Shown piece after piece: positions 1-5,391 of a stretch of DNA of 5,826 bases. The notes under the pieces are model-generated. The model ran no database searches. It saw only the letters and a program-made list of their open reading frames with translations, and was not told the origin of the DNA. This stretch comes from JAJPHU01 sp035553375 (GTDB lineage Bacteria; Planctomycetota; Planctomycetia; Gemmatales; Gemmataceae): positions 1 through 5,826 of the forward strand of contig DATNCY010000263.1 of the NCBI GenBank assembly GCA_035553375.1, given 5' to 3'. Position 1 is the first letter of the stretch; each line of letters starts with the position of its first letter. Position numbers and translations under genes: made by a program.

Positions 1-617
1 TCGCGCAAGCGCTCGCGCGAGACGCCCCGCGCCAGGCTCAGGTTCGCCAGTCCTTCTCCTTTGGGCACGAAAGGACGATGGGCCGGGCCGGTGTAAGTTG
101 GTCCTTCGTTGTCGTAGAGTCCCGGCGGCTTGTACATCAGCGATACGTAGGGCGGCAGGCCGTCCGAGCGCGGCTGTAAGTAGCTGACGATCGATCCGAG
201 GACCGGGCGTTTGCCGCGATCGGGGAAACCCGTCAGGATGTAGTGGGGAGTATGATCGCCGATATCGATTGACTTGATGCCGCGCAGCACGGCCAGTTTA
301 TCCATGATGCGTGCCTGTTGGGGCATGTGTTCGCAAATCTGGATGCCGGGCACGTTGGTGCGGATCGGCCGGAACTCGCCGCGGATTTCCACGGGCGATT
401 GCGGCTTCATATCGTAGCTATCGATGTGAGAAGGTCCACCGCGAAGCCAGATCATGATGACCGACTTACCACGTCCGGCATCCGGGGCCGCACGGGCGCG
501 CAGACGCAGGACGTCGGCCAAGGTGAGGCCGCCGAACGCCAGGCCGCCGATGCGCAGCCATTCGCGACGGGTGATTCCATCACACAGTTTTGTCCCGCGG
601 CCCAGAATGCTCAACAT
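1..617 (-). CDS. DUF1501 domain protein with Tat-like leader (N-terminal part, runs off left edge)
   Basis: The minus-strand reading frame is open from an ATG at 617 to the window edge: 205 residues of a family usually around 430-480 long, so more than half is missing. Residues 16-40 form a twin-arginine-type leader (TRREWLRIGG, then a hydrophobic stretch), which suggests Tat export or membrane attachment. The mature part opens with MIWLRGGPSHIDSYDMKP (about 55-72), the typical DUF1501 opening. CEHMPQQARIMDKLAVLRGI (95-114) and DHTPHYILTG (121-130) follow, both also typical. DUF1501 is distantly related to the sulfatase/alkaline phosphatase superfamily and is greatly expanded in planctomycetes, often beside DUF1549/DUF1553 cytochrome-like proteins; its biochemical role is not established. 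The start is supported by AGGAGA at 625-630, seven bases upstream. The family call is confident; the function is unknown. Confidence 0.93.
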   Translation of the reverse strand, partial: MLSILGRGTKLCDGITRREWLRIGGLAFGGLTLADVLRLRARAAPDAGRGKSVIMIWLRGGPSHIDSYDMKPQSPVEIRGEFRPIRTNVPGIQICEHMPQQARIMDKLAVLRGIKSIDIGDHTPHYILTGFPDRGKRPVLGSIVSYLQPRSDGLPPYVSLMYKPPGLYDNEGPTYTGPAHRPFVPKGEGLANLSLARGVSRERLR

Positions 618-915
618 GGTGGGTTCTCCTACCTTTGGGCGGTGGGCAGGATTAGTATCGCAAAAAGGATGGCACGTTGCACCTGCTAAACCGATTTGGT
701 GAGCCGCGACGGGTGCGTGCGCGGATTGTGGTATTTTTCGTGAGCGCCCGCCGTTTAGAACATTGTGCAAAGGTGGTTGTAAGTTGTTGAGACAAGTGGA
801 GTTCACGGTCCTGCTCGTCTACCCTGGTAATAGACACCCACCAGGAGAACGATCAGGGAACCCGAACTCTGGCCTCAAAACAATGCCAGAAACTATCCAC
901 GCATCGTCTCGAATC
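618..915. other. Spacer of about 300 bases without a gene
   Basis: This lies between the stop of the HAD phosphatase gene and the start of the DUF1501 gene, both on the minus strand. Short reading frames cross it, but their translations (arginine-rich, no family pattern) look like noise. Apart from the ribosome binding site at 625-630 I see no RNA gene, no terminator with a T-run and no convincing promoter. The minus strand has TACTAA at about 650-656 without a well-spaced -35 partner. A gap of nearly 300 bases makes cotranscription of the two genes unlikely. Confidence 0.6.
625..630 (-). promoter_or_regulatory. Ribosome binding site of the DUF1501 gene
   Basis: The minus strand reads AGGAGA here, seven bases before the ATG at 615-617. 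This fixes the start of a gene whose 3' end is outside the window. Confidence 0.75.
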
Positions 916-1746
916 TCATCCGCCGTCTTCGCTCATCAGGTAGGCCAGCAAGCGTTCGTGCCGCCGATATTCCGGGATGACGATGTCCGCGCCCGCCTGC
1001 ACCAGTCGATCGCGCTTCCAGACATGGACGCCGCGACGGTTGACCTCGTCGCTGGCCACGGCCACCGCTACCCCGCCGACGCGCTTGATTTCCTCGATTT
1101 CGACGAAGCCATCACCGAAGCCGAGCAACTCGTCACCATGCAAGTCATTCTCGCGCAAAATGCGATCGATAATCATCTGCTTCGAGAACGTCTGATAGTC
1201 GTCGAGCGCACCGTAGATATGCTCGCCGAAATACTCCGCCACGCCGAGCAAGTCGGCCTCGTGGCGCACATATTTGAGATCGGTCCCGCTGGCCAGATAC
1301 AAAGTCAAACCGCGCCGGCGCAAGTTCTCCAACAAGGCGTGACTACCGGGCACGGTCCATTCTTCCGGCGTTGCCGCGCCGTTCTCCAGCGCAGCCAGCC
1401 GGCCGTGGATGCGCTTCATCAGTAGATCGTGGTAGCGATGTTTGTAGACCAACGGATCGAGCGGTTTTCCGCCGCGCCGCGTCACTTCCTCGGCGAGCTG
1501 AATCATCTGATAGATGGTCTGCCGGCCATTCAGACGCATGACGAACTCTTCCACCGCGGCCGTCAGTTGGCTATCGCTCTCGCGTGTCCCGGTCTCGCGC
1601 AGTACGGCGACCATCATGGGAATCATGACCTGCGGCCAGCCCTCGCGGATCAGCGACAGCGTTCCGTCGAAGTCAAAAATCACCGAACGGAATCGGCCGC
1701 GCGGTAGGTCCGCTCGCACAATTTCCATCTCATCATCGAGAAACAT
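916..1746 (-). CDS. HAD-superfamily hydrolase, phosphoglycolate-phosphatase-like
   Basis: A complete gene of 276 residues. All four HAD motifs are present in order: motif I FDFDGT (24-29, with D25 the expected nucleophile and D27 the acid/base), motif II LASGT (151-155, S153), motif III lysine K189 in TFSKQ, and motif IV GFGDGFVE (209-216, with D212 and E216 for the metal). The roughly 110 residues between motifs I and II are mostly helical in character, as expected for a C1-type (subfamily IA) helical cap. The protein is therefore most likely a cytosolic Mg-dependent phosphatase acting on a small phosphorylated metabolite. The substrate cannot be read from the sequence; phosphoglycolate or a sugar phosphate would be typical. 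The ATG at 1746 has GGGAG about ten bases upstream. An internal ATG six codons in is a possible alternative start. The gene diverges from the deacylase gene at 2021. Confidence 0.92.
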   Translation of the reverse strand: MFLDDEMEIVRADLPRGRFRSVIFDFDGTLSLIREGWPQVMIPMMVAVLRETGTRESDSQLTAAVEEFVMRLNGRQTIYQMIQLAEEVTRRGGKPLDPLVYKHRYHDLLMKRIHGRLAALENGAATPEEWTVPGSHALLENLRRRGLTLYLASGTDLKYVRHEADLLGVAEYFGEHIYGALDDYQTFSKQMIIDRILRENDLHGDELLGFGDGFVEIEEIKRVGGVAVAVASDEVNRRGVHVWKRDRLVQAGADIVIPEYRRHERLLAYLMSEDGG

Positions 1747-1895
1747 GCACGAAACTCCCGTCGATTCGTCTTCTTATCTTGAGGCCATGGCGATTCCCCG
1801 CGCTCAGAGAAGTCGCTACGAGCCAGTATATCCGCTACGCTCCGCATTCTCGAACATCGCGGTGTATGCGACGGTGGAATCTGGGCAGACTGCTC

Positions 1896-1925
1896 CTGAG
1901 ACAACGGTCCTTCCGCTGTTATATT
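1896..1925 (+). promoter_or_regulatory. Weak sigma-70-like promoter candidate for the deacylase gene
   Basis: CTGAGA at 1896-1901 (four of six to TTGACA) lies 18 bases before TATATT at 1920-1925 (five of six to TATAAT). This would leave a leader of about 90 bases before the ATG at 2021. Matches of this quality occur by chance and planctomycete promoters are poorly characterised, so this is only a candidate. Confidence 0.28.
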
Positions 1926-2010
1926 TCAAAGGAGACGCGCCGGAGCGAACGCGAGTCGGCATTGCCATCCTTCCTGTTGGGCTGACACTCTCTGAGCATC
2001 TCGGAACACG

Positions 2011-2015
2011 GGAGG
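2011..2015 (+). promoter_or_regulatory. Ribosome binding site that decides the deacylase start
   Basis: GGAGG with five bases to the ATG at 2021. It supports the 153-residue form over the much longer open frame upstream. Confidence 0.8.
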
Positions 2016-2020
2016 TCGTC

Positions 2021-2482
2021 ATGTGCATCGGCGATTACCTGATTGAACAGCGAATTGACTTCGAGCGGCTGCCTCATCCGCCGGCCTATTCGGCGCACAA
2101 GCGAGCCAAGTATTTGGGTATGCCCGGCAAGCAGATCGCCAAGTCGGTACTCCTGGCCGGACCCACTGGCTACCTGTTGGCGGTACTTCCGGCCACGCAT
2201 CAGGTCGATACCAAGGCATTGGCGGAGCAATTGGGTGGTCCGGTACGTCTGGCCAATGTTGGTGAGGCCGCCCGAATGTTCGGCGATTGCGAATGGGGCG
2301 TCGTGCCGGCGTTCGGCACACCCTACGGTATTGGTACCGTGCTGGACGATGCCATCGATCCCGATGCGCAGATCGTGCTGGAGACACATACGCAATTCGA
2401 GGCCGTGCGTTTATGTTGTCGTGATTTCGAGCGCTTGGAGAATCCGCGCCGTTTGCGGTTCGCGCGGCGAATCCCCATGTAG
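2021..2482 (+). CDS. YbaK/EbsC-family aminoacyl-tRNA deacylase (trans-editing)
   Basis: A complete gene of 153 residues, close to the usual 150-180 of single-domain members. The family pattern is clear: an N-terminal segment FERLPHPPAYSAHKRAKYLG (14-33), the conserved lysine in GKQIAKSVLL (K41), a core beta segment YLLAVLPATHQVD (51-63), and the substrate loop DCEWGVVPAFGTPYGI (89-104), which matches the C-x-x-G-x-x-P-P-F-G loop of prolyl-tRNA editing proteins with A in place of the second P. A late histidine, H123 in LETHTQFEAVRL, fits the YeaK/ProXp-type subgroup. Such proteins hydrolyse mischarged tRNA (for example Ala-tRNAPro or Ser-tRNAThr) in the cytosol and protect translation fidelity. 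Which tRNA this one clears cannot be told. It stands alone, convergent with the next gene. Confidence 0.9.
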   Translation: MCIGDYLIEQRIDFERLPHPPAYSAHKRAKYLGMPGKQIAKSVLLAGPTGYLLAVLPATHQVDTKALAEQLGGPVRLANVGEAARMFGDCEWGVVPAFGTPYGIGTVLDDAIDPDAQIVLETHTQFEAVRLCCRDFERLENPRRLRFARRIPM

Positions 2483-2495
2483 CCGCATCGCTTGT

Positions 2496-2511
2496 CGTTT
2501 CGCGCGAAACG
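2496..2511. repeat. Perfect 16-base palindrome between convergent genes
   Basis: CGTTTCGCGCGAAACG is its own reverse complement. It lies in the 40-base gap between two convergent genes, 13 bases after one stop and 11 bases before the other. As RNA it would fold as a six-base-pair stem with a GCGC tetraloop from either strand. No T-run follows on either side, so it is not a textbook terminator. It could be a bidirectional transcription stop, a protein site, or chance. Confidence 0.55.
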
Positions 2512-2522
2512 TAAACCTGCGC

Positions 2523-3620
2523 TCATGCTTCGCGATTGATTACCTGAATCAACGCTTGAATATAGCCGAACGCGAAGGCGAACGCCTGAGCACCGCCCTT
2601 GTCGCCATCGATGTGCGGCACATGGTCCGGCATAATCATGCCGTCGTAGCCCACTTCCTTGTATACGCGCAGCGCGCGCGGCATGTCCACATCGCCGTTA
2701 TCAGGGAACGTCTCCTGGAAGTTGAGGAAGCCGCCCTTGATGTTGCGAAAGTGGACGTTGAAGATTTTGCCGCGACTGCCGAACCAACGAATCACGTCGT
2801 AAATCTGCTCACCCGGTTTTTCGAGCATTTCCGCCACGGTGCCCTGACAGAAGTTCAAACCGTGATACTTGCTCGACGCGATGCCGACGAACTTTTTCAA
2901 TCCCTCAACGGACCCCAGGACGCGCTCGACGCCGCGAAATCCCTTGCCGCGCGGCATACCGGGATCGTGCGGATGACAGCATAGCCGCACCTTGCACTCC
3001 TCGGCGACGGGCACCACACGCTTCAGGAAATACGTGATGCGTTCCCACAGGGTCTCTTCATTCAGTGGCCCGGTTTCCTCCGGCGGCGGCCCCTGCTTGG
3101 CCTTGCTGTAGACGAAGGTGCTGTACGTCGCCCCGCCCCGCCCGCGTGTGCTGGCGGTGCGCACGACGCCAAGGACCGAGAGGTTGTACTTCGCGGCCGG
3201 AATGCCTGCCTTGGCGACATTGCGGATCATCTGACAGATATTGTCAATCTCGCGGTCGCGCTCGGGACTCTTGCCCATCATGATGTGCGGGTTCTCGACC
3301 CGGCTGATGAACGAACTGCTCAACGGCAACGGTACCATATCGAGTTTGATGCCGAACTTCTCGACGCGCTCGCGCAAGCGCGACAGCCCTTCGACGGACC
3401 AGTCATCGTCGAACTTCCGAGAGGGCAGGGCGCTGCAAATGTGGTTGACGCCGAGCGCCGCCAGAACGCGCAAATCGGCGTCGGAGGAGTGATGCTGATG
3501 GCCCGCCTTGAGCAGCGATTTGCGCGCGGCCGGCGCCTTCGGTTGGGATGGTTCGGCGCCTGCGGTAGCGAGGACGGCGGCGCCGGCCATGCTACCTTTG
3601 AGAAAATGTCTGCGCTCCAT
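2523..3620 (-). CDS. Mannonate dehydratase (UxuA)-like protein with Tat leader
   Basis: 365 residues, against about 390 for E. coli UxuA, and complete. Residues 1-22 (MERRHFLKG followed by an Ala/Gly-rich hydrophobic stretch) form a twin-arginine leader. The rest follows the UxuA TIM-barrel order: CCHPHDPG (214-221), NFCQGT (256-261), NVHFRN (288-293), NGDVDM (308-313) and MIMPDHVPH (328-336), the last matching the M-x-PDH motif near the C-terminus. UxuA dehydrates D-mannonate to 2-keto-3-deoxygluconate in glucuronate breakdown, using a divalent metal held by His/Cys/Asp residues of these motifs. E. coli has HPDDPP where this has HPHDPG, so the substrate may differ, and a more general sugar isomerase/epimerase role is possible. 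The ATG at 3620 has GGGAGG five bases upstream. No other uronate genes are nearby. The family call is good; the reaction is inferred. Confidence 0.85.
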   Translation of the reverse strand: MERRHFLKGSMAGAAVLATAGAEPSQPKAPAARKSLLKAGHQHHSSDADLRVLAALGVNHICSALPSRKFDDDWSVEGLSRLRERVEKFGIKLDMVPLPLSSSFISRVENPHIMMGKSPERDREIDNICQMIRNVAKAGIPAAKYNLSVLGVVRTASTRGRGGATYSTFVYSKAKQGPPPEETGPLNEETLWERITYFLKRVVPVAEECKVRLCCHPHDPGMPRGKGFRGVERVLGSVEGLKKFVGIASSKYHGLNFCQGTVAEMLEKPGEQIYDVIRWFGSRGKIFNVHFRNIKGGFLNFQETFPDNGDVDMPRALRVYKEVGYDGMIMPDHVPHIDGDKGGAQAFAFAFGYIQALIQVINREA

Positions 3621-3625
3621 GTGCG

Positions 3626-3631
3626 CCTCCC
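3626..3631 (-). promoter_or_regulatory. Strong ribosome binding site of the mannonate-dehydratase-like gene
   Basis: The minus strand reads GGGAGG, five bases before the ATG at 3618-3620. It confirms the start that includes the Tat leader. Confidence 0.8.
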
Positions 3632-3644
3632 GTTGCCCCAGGAA

Positions 3645-3688
3645 CTCCTCTCGGCGGTTCGCGCCCCGCGACGAACCGCCGAGAGGAG
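3645..3688. repeat. Perfect 17-bp inverted repeat in the leader of the mannonate-dehydratase-like gene
   Basis: Left arm 3645-3661 (CTCCTCTCGGCGGTTCG) and right arm 3672-3688 are exact reverse complements around a ten-base loop. It sits 25-68 bases upstream of the start codon, just beyond the ribosome binding site. The RNA hairpin would be very stable from either strand. No T-run follows, so an intrinsic terminator is unlikely. It may be a leader structure that affects translation or mRNA stability, an operator, or a dispersed palindromic repeat. Confidence 0.85.
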
Positions 3689-3986
3689 GGTTGCGCTGGC
3701 TTTCTCGATCGTGGGGTTATTGTAGCGGCGCGGATGACGATGGCGAACAGCCGGCTCACTTCCTCAACAGCGCATGCCATTTGACGGCGAGTTGAATCAG
3801 GAAACCCTCGACCTCGGCGGTGGGGCTGGCGTTTCACCCGCAAGCAATTAGGGACTTATTCGAGAAGCTTCACGGTAGTTCCCTCCTGCGCGAATTGGCC
3901 AGAACGATATTCGTGATCCGGCGTCGCCAACCCTCCATGCAAGAACGACTTCCCGCCCAACCGGCCAGCAAAGTTTTGCCGCGCTA

Positions 3987-4032
3987 TCGCGCTTGGGACT
4001 CGGTTTATGGGATTAGCGAGTCTCAAGCGCGA
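3987..4032. repeat. 16-bp inverted repeat with one G-T mismatch
   Basis: Left arm 3987-4002 (TCGCGCTTGGGACTCG) pairs with right arm 4017-4032 (CGAGTCTCAAGCGCGA). The only imperfection, 3996 against 4023, would be a G-U pair in plus-strand RNA. The loop is 14 bases. It lies far from any gene start or stop and has no adjoining T-run. It marks the border between GC-rich sequence on the left and AT-rich sequence on the right. Confidence 0.75.
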
Positions 4033-4205
4033 ATTGTCGGTTTCGTTATTTCTTCTATCGCCAAACACTGTAATAGTAAACAAAAAATCACCATCATTTC
4101 GATGAATCCGAATTGCAATCCATAAGTATTTACTATGAAACGGTTAGTGACGAAGTTCTCGAATACCGGAGAATGGCGCGGGTGGACTATTTTGAAAAAA
4201 GGCGC

Positions 4206-4234
4206 TAGAAAGGTGGTCCAAGACGAGGTACACT
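4206..4234 (+). promoter_or_regulatory. Weak promoter candidate for the HEAT-repeat gene
   Basis: TAGAAA (4206-4211) and TACACT (4229-4234) are each four of six to the sigma-70 boxes, with a 17-base spacer. They lie about 55 bases before the ATG and just after an AT-rich tract (4190-4200). The match is weak and mainly positional. Confidence 0.2.
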
Positions 4235-4270
4235 AGCGTGCGCAGAACTCGAGAATAACTTGTTCGGCGA

Positions 4271-4276
4271 AGGAGG
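4271..4276 (+). promoter_or_regulatory. Ribosome binding site of the HEAT-repeat gene, long spacing
   Basis: AGGAGG, a full match, but 12 bases before the ATG at 4289. No closer in-frame start codon exists between them, so this start is kept. Confidence 0.6.
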
Positions 4277-4288
4277 CGACCACAGCAC

Positions 4289-4825
4289 ATGCCGCCAGTG
4301 GGCGAACTCGTCGCGGAATACGCCAGCCTGCTCCAGTCTTGTCACGACATGGCGTCCGCCGTGGTCGTTGTGGACCACTACGGCAAGACCATCAGGACGT
4401 TCCGGGCCGCCGTCCGAGAACTCGGAGATGTGGAAGCGGAGATTGCCGAAGGACTCCGTGGCCTCCTGGTTAATCGTGATTGGCGGCAGATCGACCTCTG
4501 GTTGAACGCTGCCGATGAGCGAGCCAGCGCTGGTTTGGTTGGGCCACTGTGCGATCTGCTTGATGTGCGGGACCGATACATCCAGCACGAATGGATCGCC
4601 GAAATGCTCGGCGAAATCGGCAGCGCGCGAGCTGTTAGGGCTTTGACAGATGCGTGTTCCTTCGATGTCAGCGGCGACACCTTCCGGTCGCTGCCCAGGT
4701 GCTGCTTGGATGCGCTGGCGGCGATAGGCACGGCAGAGGCAATGATGGCGGTGCGGTCGCAGCTTTCGTCTCCGTGGTCGGAAGTAAGCGAGTACGCTGC
4801 GGAGCTACTGAACGAGGAAGAGTAG
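4289..4825 (+). CDS. Small HEAT-repeat protein
   Basis: 178 residues. The C-terminal part has HEAT/PBS-lyase-type helical repeats: EWIAEMLGEIGSARAVRALT (101-120) and CCLDALAAIGTAEAMMAVRSQL (about 138-159), each with the pattern of a helix, then G-I-G/A-I-G and a second helix, followed by a partial helix YAAELL (169-174). Residues 1-90 are acidic and helical with no domain I recognise. No signal peptide or membrane segment is evident. HEAT repeats act as protein-protein scaffolds; in bacteria small ones often appear as isolated genes of unknown role, some resembling immunity-type helical proteins. AGGAGG at 4271-4276 lies 12 bases before the ATG, somewhat far but usable. The gene stands alone between a gene-poor stretch and insertion sequences. 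Partner and function are unknown. Confidence 0.78.
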   Translation: MPPVGELVAEYASLLQSCHDMASAVVVVDHYGKTIRTFRAAVRELGDVEAEIAEGLRGLLVNRDWRQIDLWLNAADERASAGLVGPLCDLLDVRDRYIQHEWIAEMLGEIGSARAVRALTDACSFDVSGDTFRSLPRCCLDALAAIGTAEAMMAVRSQLSSPWSEVSEYAAELLNEEE

Positions 4826-4986
4826 ACGCGCCGCCCCAGGAACTTCCTCTGAGGATGACGCAGCGGTAAAGTAACCTGTCCCCGCAGTGCGCGTCTCGTG
4901 GCGCGCACCCTCTCCGCTCCCTTTCAGCCCTTATCCTTGTCCTCTCCGCTGTCCACGCTTTACGGCACCACCAACGACTACCCTCG
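4826..4986. other. Spacer between the HEAT gene and the IS110-type transposase remnant
   Basis: It holds, in order, the short repeated motif at 4833-4850, the sequence TAACCTGTCCCC at 4872-4883, and a 7-bp stem (GTGCGCG at 4887-4893 with CGCGCAC at 4902-4908, eight-base loop). The outer end of the IS110 element must lie somewhere here. IS110 elements usually lack clear terminal inverted repeats, so I cannot place it. No gene is supported. Confidence 0.5.
4833..4850. repeat. Second copy of a short spacer motif (GCCCCAGGAACT-CCTCT)
   Basis: These 18 bases match 3635-3651 except for one extra T. The first copy lies in the leader of the mannonate-dehydratase-like gene and overlaps its hairpin arm; this copy begins eight bases after the stop of the HEAT gene. 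Both are in spacers and read in the same orientation. Confidence 0.45.
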
Positions 4987-5368
4987 CTACGTTACCGGGG
5001 GCAACGCGGCCGGCTCCAACTTCTTCAACTCAAAGCCCAACTCTTGCGCACGACGACGCAACTGCTTCTCCAAACGATCCCGTACTTGCTCCGCATACGC
5101 TGCCTCCGTTTGCTTCACATACGCCATGCCGTAACGCATCAAGTTATACACGATCCGAGCCAGCTTGTGCGCCGTCGCCGTGATCGCCTTGGGCGCACCC
5201 AACCGCGAACGCTGCCGACGCAGATAGGCACCCAAATAGCTCTTGCTCCGCATCAGGCTCCACGCCGCCAAACCCAACGTCCGCGCCGCCCGCCCTTTGC
5301 CCTTGCGCGTCTTACTCGACTTGACCTTGCCGCCCGTCTTCCGCCAGTTGGGACACAACCCCAGCCTA
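4880..5368 (-). mobile_element. IS110-family element, 3' portion only
   Basis: This is the remnant transposase plus its downstream noncoding end. The left limit is a guess within 4826-4986 because no terminal repeat is visible. The right limit is the junction with the IS3-type end. Confidence 0.5.
4987..5368 (-). pseudogene. IS110-family transposase, C-terminal remnant (Transposase_20 domain)
   Basis: About 127 codons match the C-terminal part of IS110-family transposases: RLGLCPNWRKTGGKVKSSKT, a basic glycine-rich segment (KGKGRAARTLGLAAWSLMRS), then SYLGAYLRRQRSRLGAPKAI and TATAHKLARIVYNLMRYGMA, and a charged, arginine-rich tail. Full-length members have about 320-420 residues. The N-terminal RuvC-like DEDD domain is missing because recognisable sequence stops near 5368, where an IS3-type end begins. 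The motif usually written S-G-G-K in this family is T-G-G-K here. The TTG at 5358 could be read as a start, but it falls inside the conserved GLCPN motif and is not a real one. The gene was probably interrupted by the IS3 insertion; whether its 5' half survives beyond the right edge cannot be seen. The remnant should be inactive. Confidence 0.85.
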
Positions 5369-5391
5369 TGGTGGACCCCGTTGTCTAGACC

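Larger units (their letters stand above)
1747..2020. other. Divergent spacer
   Basis: These 274 bases separate the divergent HAD and deacylase genes and should hold both promoters. The plus-strand frame of the deacylase stays open through the spacer, back into the HAD gene, so a longer N-terminus is formally possible from an ATG at 1745. The translated extension does not resemble any part of the YbaK family, and a strong ribosome binding site precedes the inner ATG, so I treat the stretch as noncoding. Confidence 0.6.
3691..4288. other. Gene-poor stretch of about 600 bases
   Basis: No convincing gene. The longest frames are a plus-strand frame of 101 codons (3820-4125) and minus-strand frames of 75-83 codons; none has a good ribosome binding site or a family pattern. 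The left part has the GC-rich composition of the flanks. About 4030-4200 is distinctly AT-rich, with runs such as CAAAAAATCA and TTTTGAAAAAA. An imperfect 16-bp inverted repeat lies at 3987-4032. The region may be decayed sequence, an intergenic repeat, or the regulatory region of the gene at 4289. Confidence 0.55.

Noticed and set aside
763..1425. Plus-strand open frame of 220 codons
   Set aside because: It is the complement of the HAD phosphatase, which has all catalytic motifs; the plus-strand translation has no family pattern.
1514..2020. Upstream extension of the deacylase frame, which stays open back into the HAD gene, including an ATG at 1745
   Set aside because: It overlaps the antisense of the HAD gene, its translation matches no part of the YbaK family, and GGAGG five bases before 2021 marks the real start. 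High GC keeps frames open by chance.
1919..2395. Minus-strand open frame of 158 codons
   Set aside because: It is the antisense of the deacylase gene, with no recognisable motifs and no ribosome binding site.
2043..2984. Plus-strand open frame of 313 codons
   Set aside because: It overlaps the deacylase in another frame and then the antisense of the mannonate-dehydratase-like gene; its composition is arginine/serine-rich shadow sequence.
3645..3688. Reading the 17-bp inverted repeat as an intrinsic terminator
   Set aside because: Neither strand has a T-run after the stem, and no gene ends there on the plus strand.
3820..4125. Plus-strand open frame of 101 codons in the gene-poor stretch
   Set aside because: No ribosome binding site, no family pattern, and it crosses the inverted repeat and the shift to AT-rich sequence. 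It cannot be excluded but is not supported.
4378..4908. Minus-strand open frame of 176 codons opposite the HEAT gene
   Set aside because: Serine/arginine-rich shadow; the plus strand has clear HEAT repeats and a ribosome binding site.
4887..5183. Plus-strand proline/threonine/serine-rich frame of 98 codons
   Set aside because: It is largely antisense to the IS110 remnant; the composition comes from base bias and there is no ribosome binding site.
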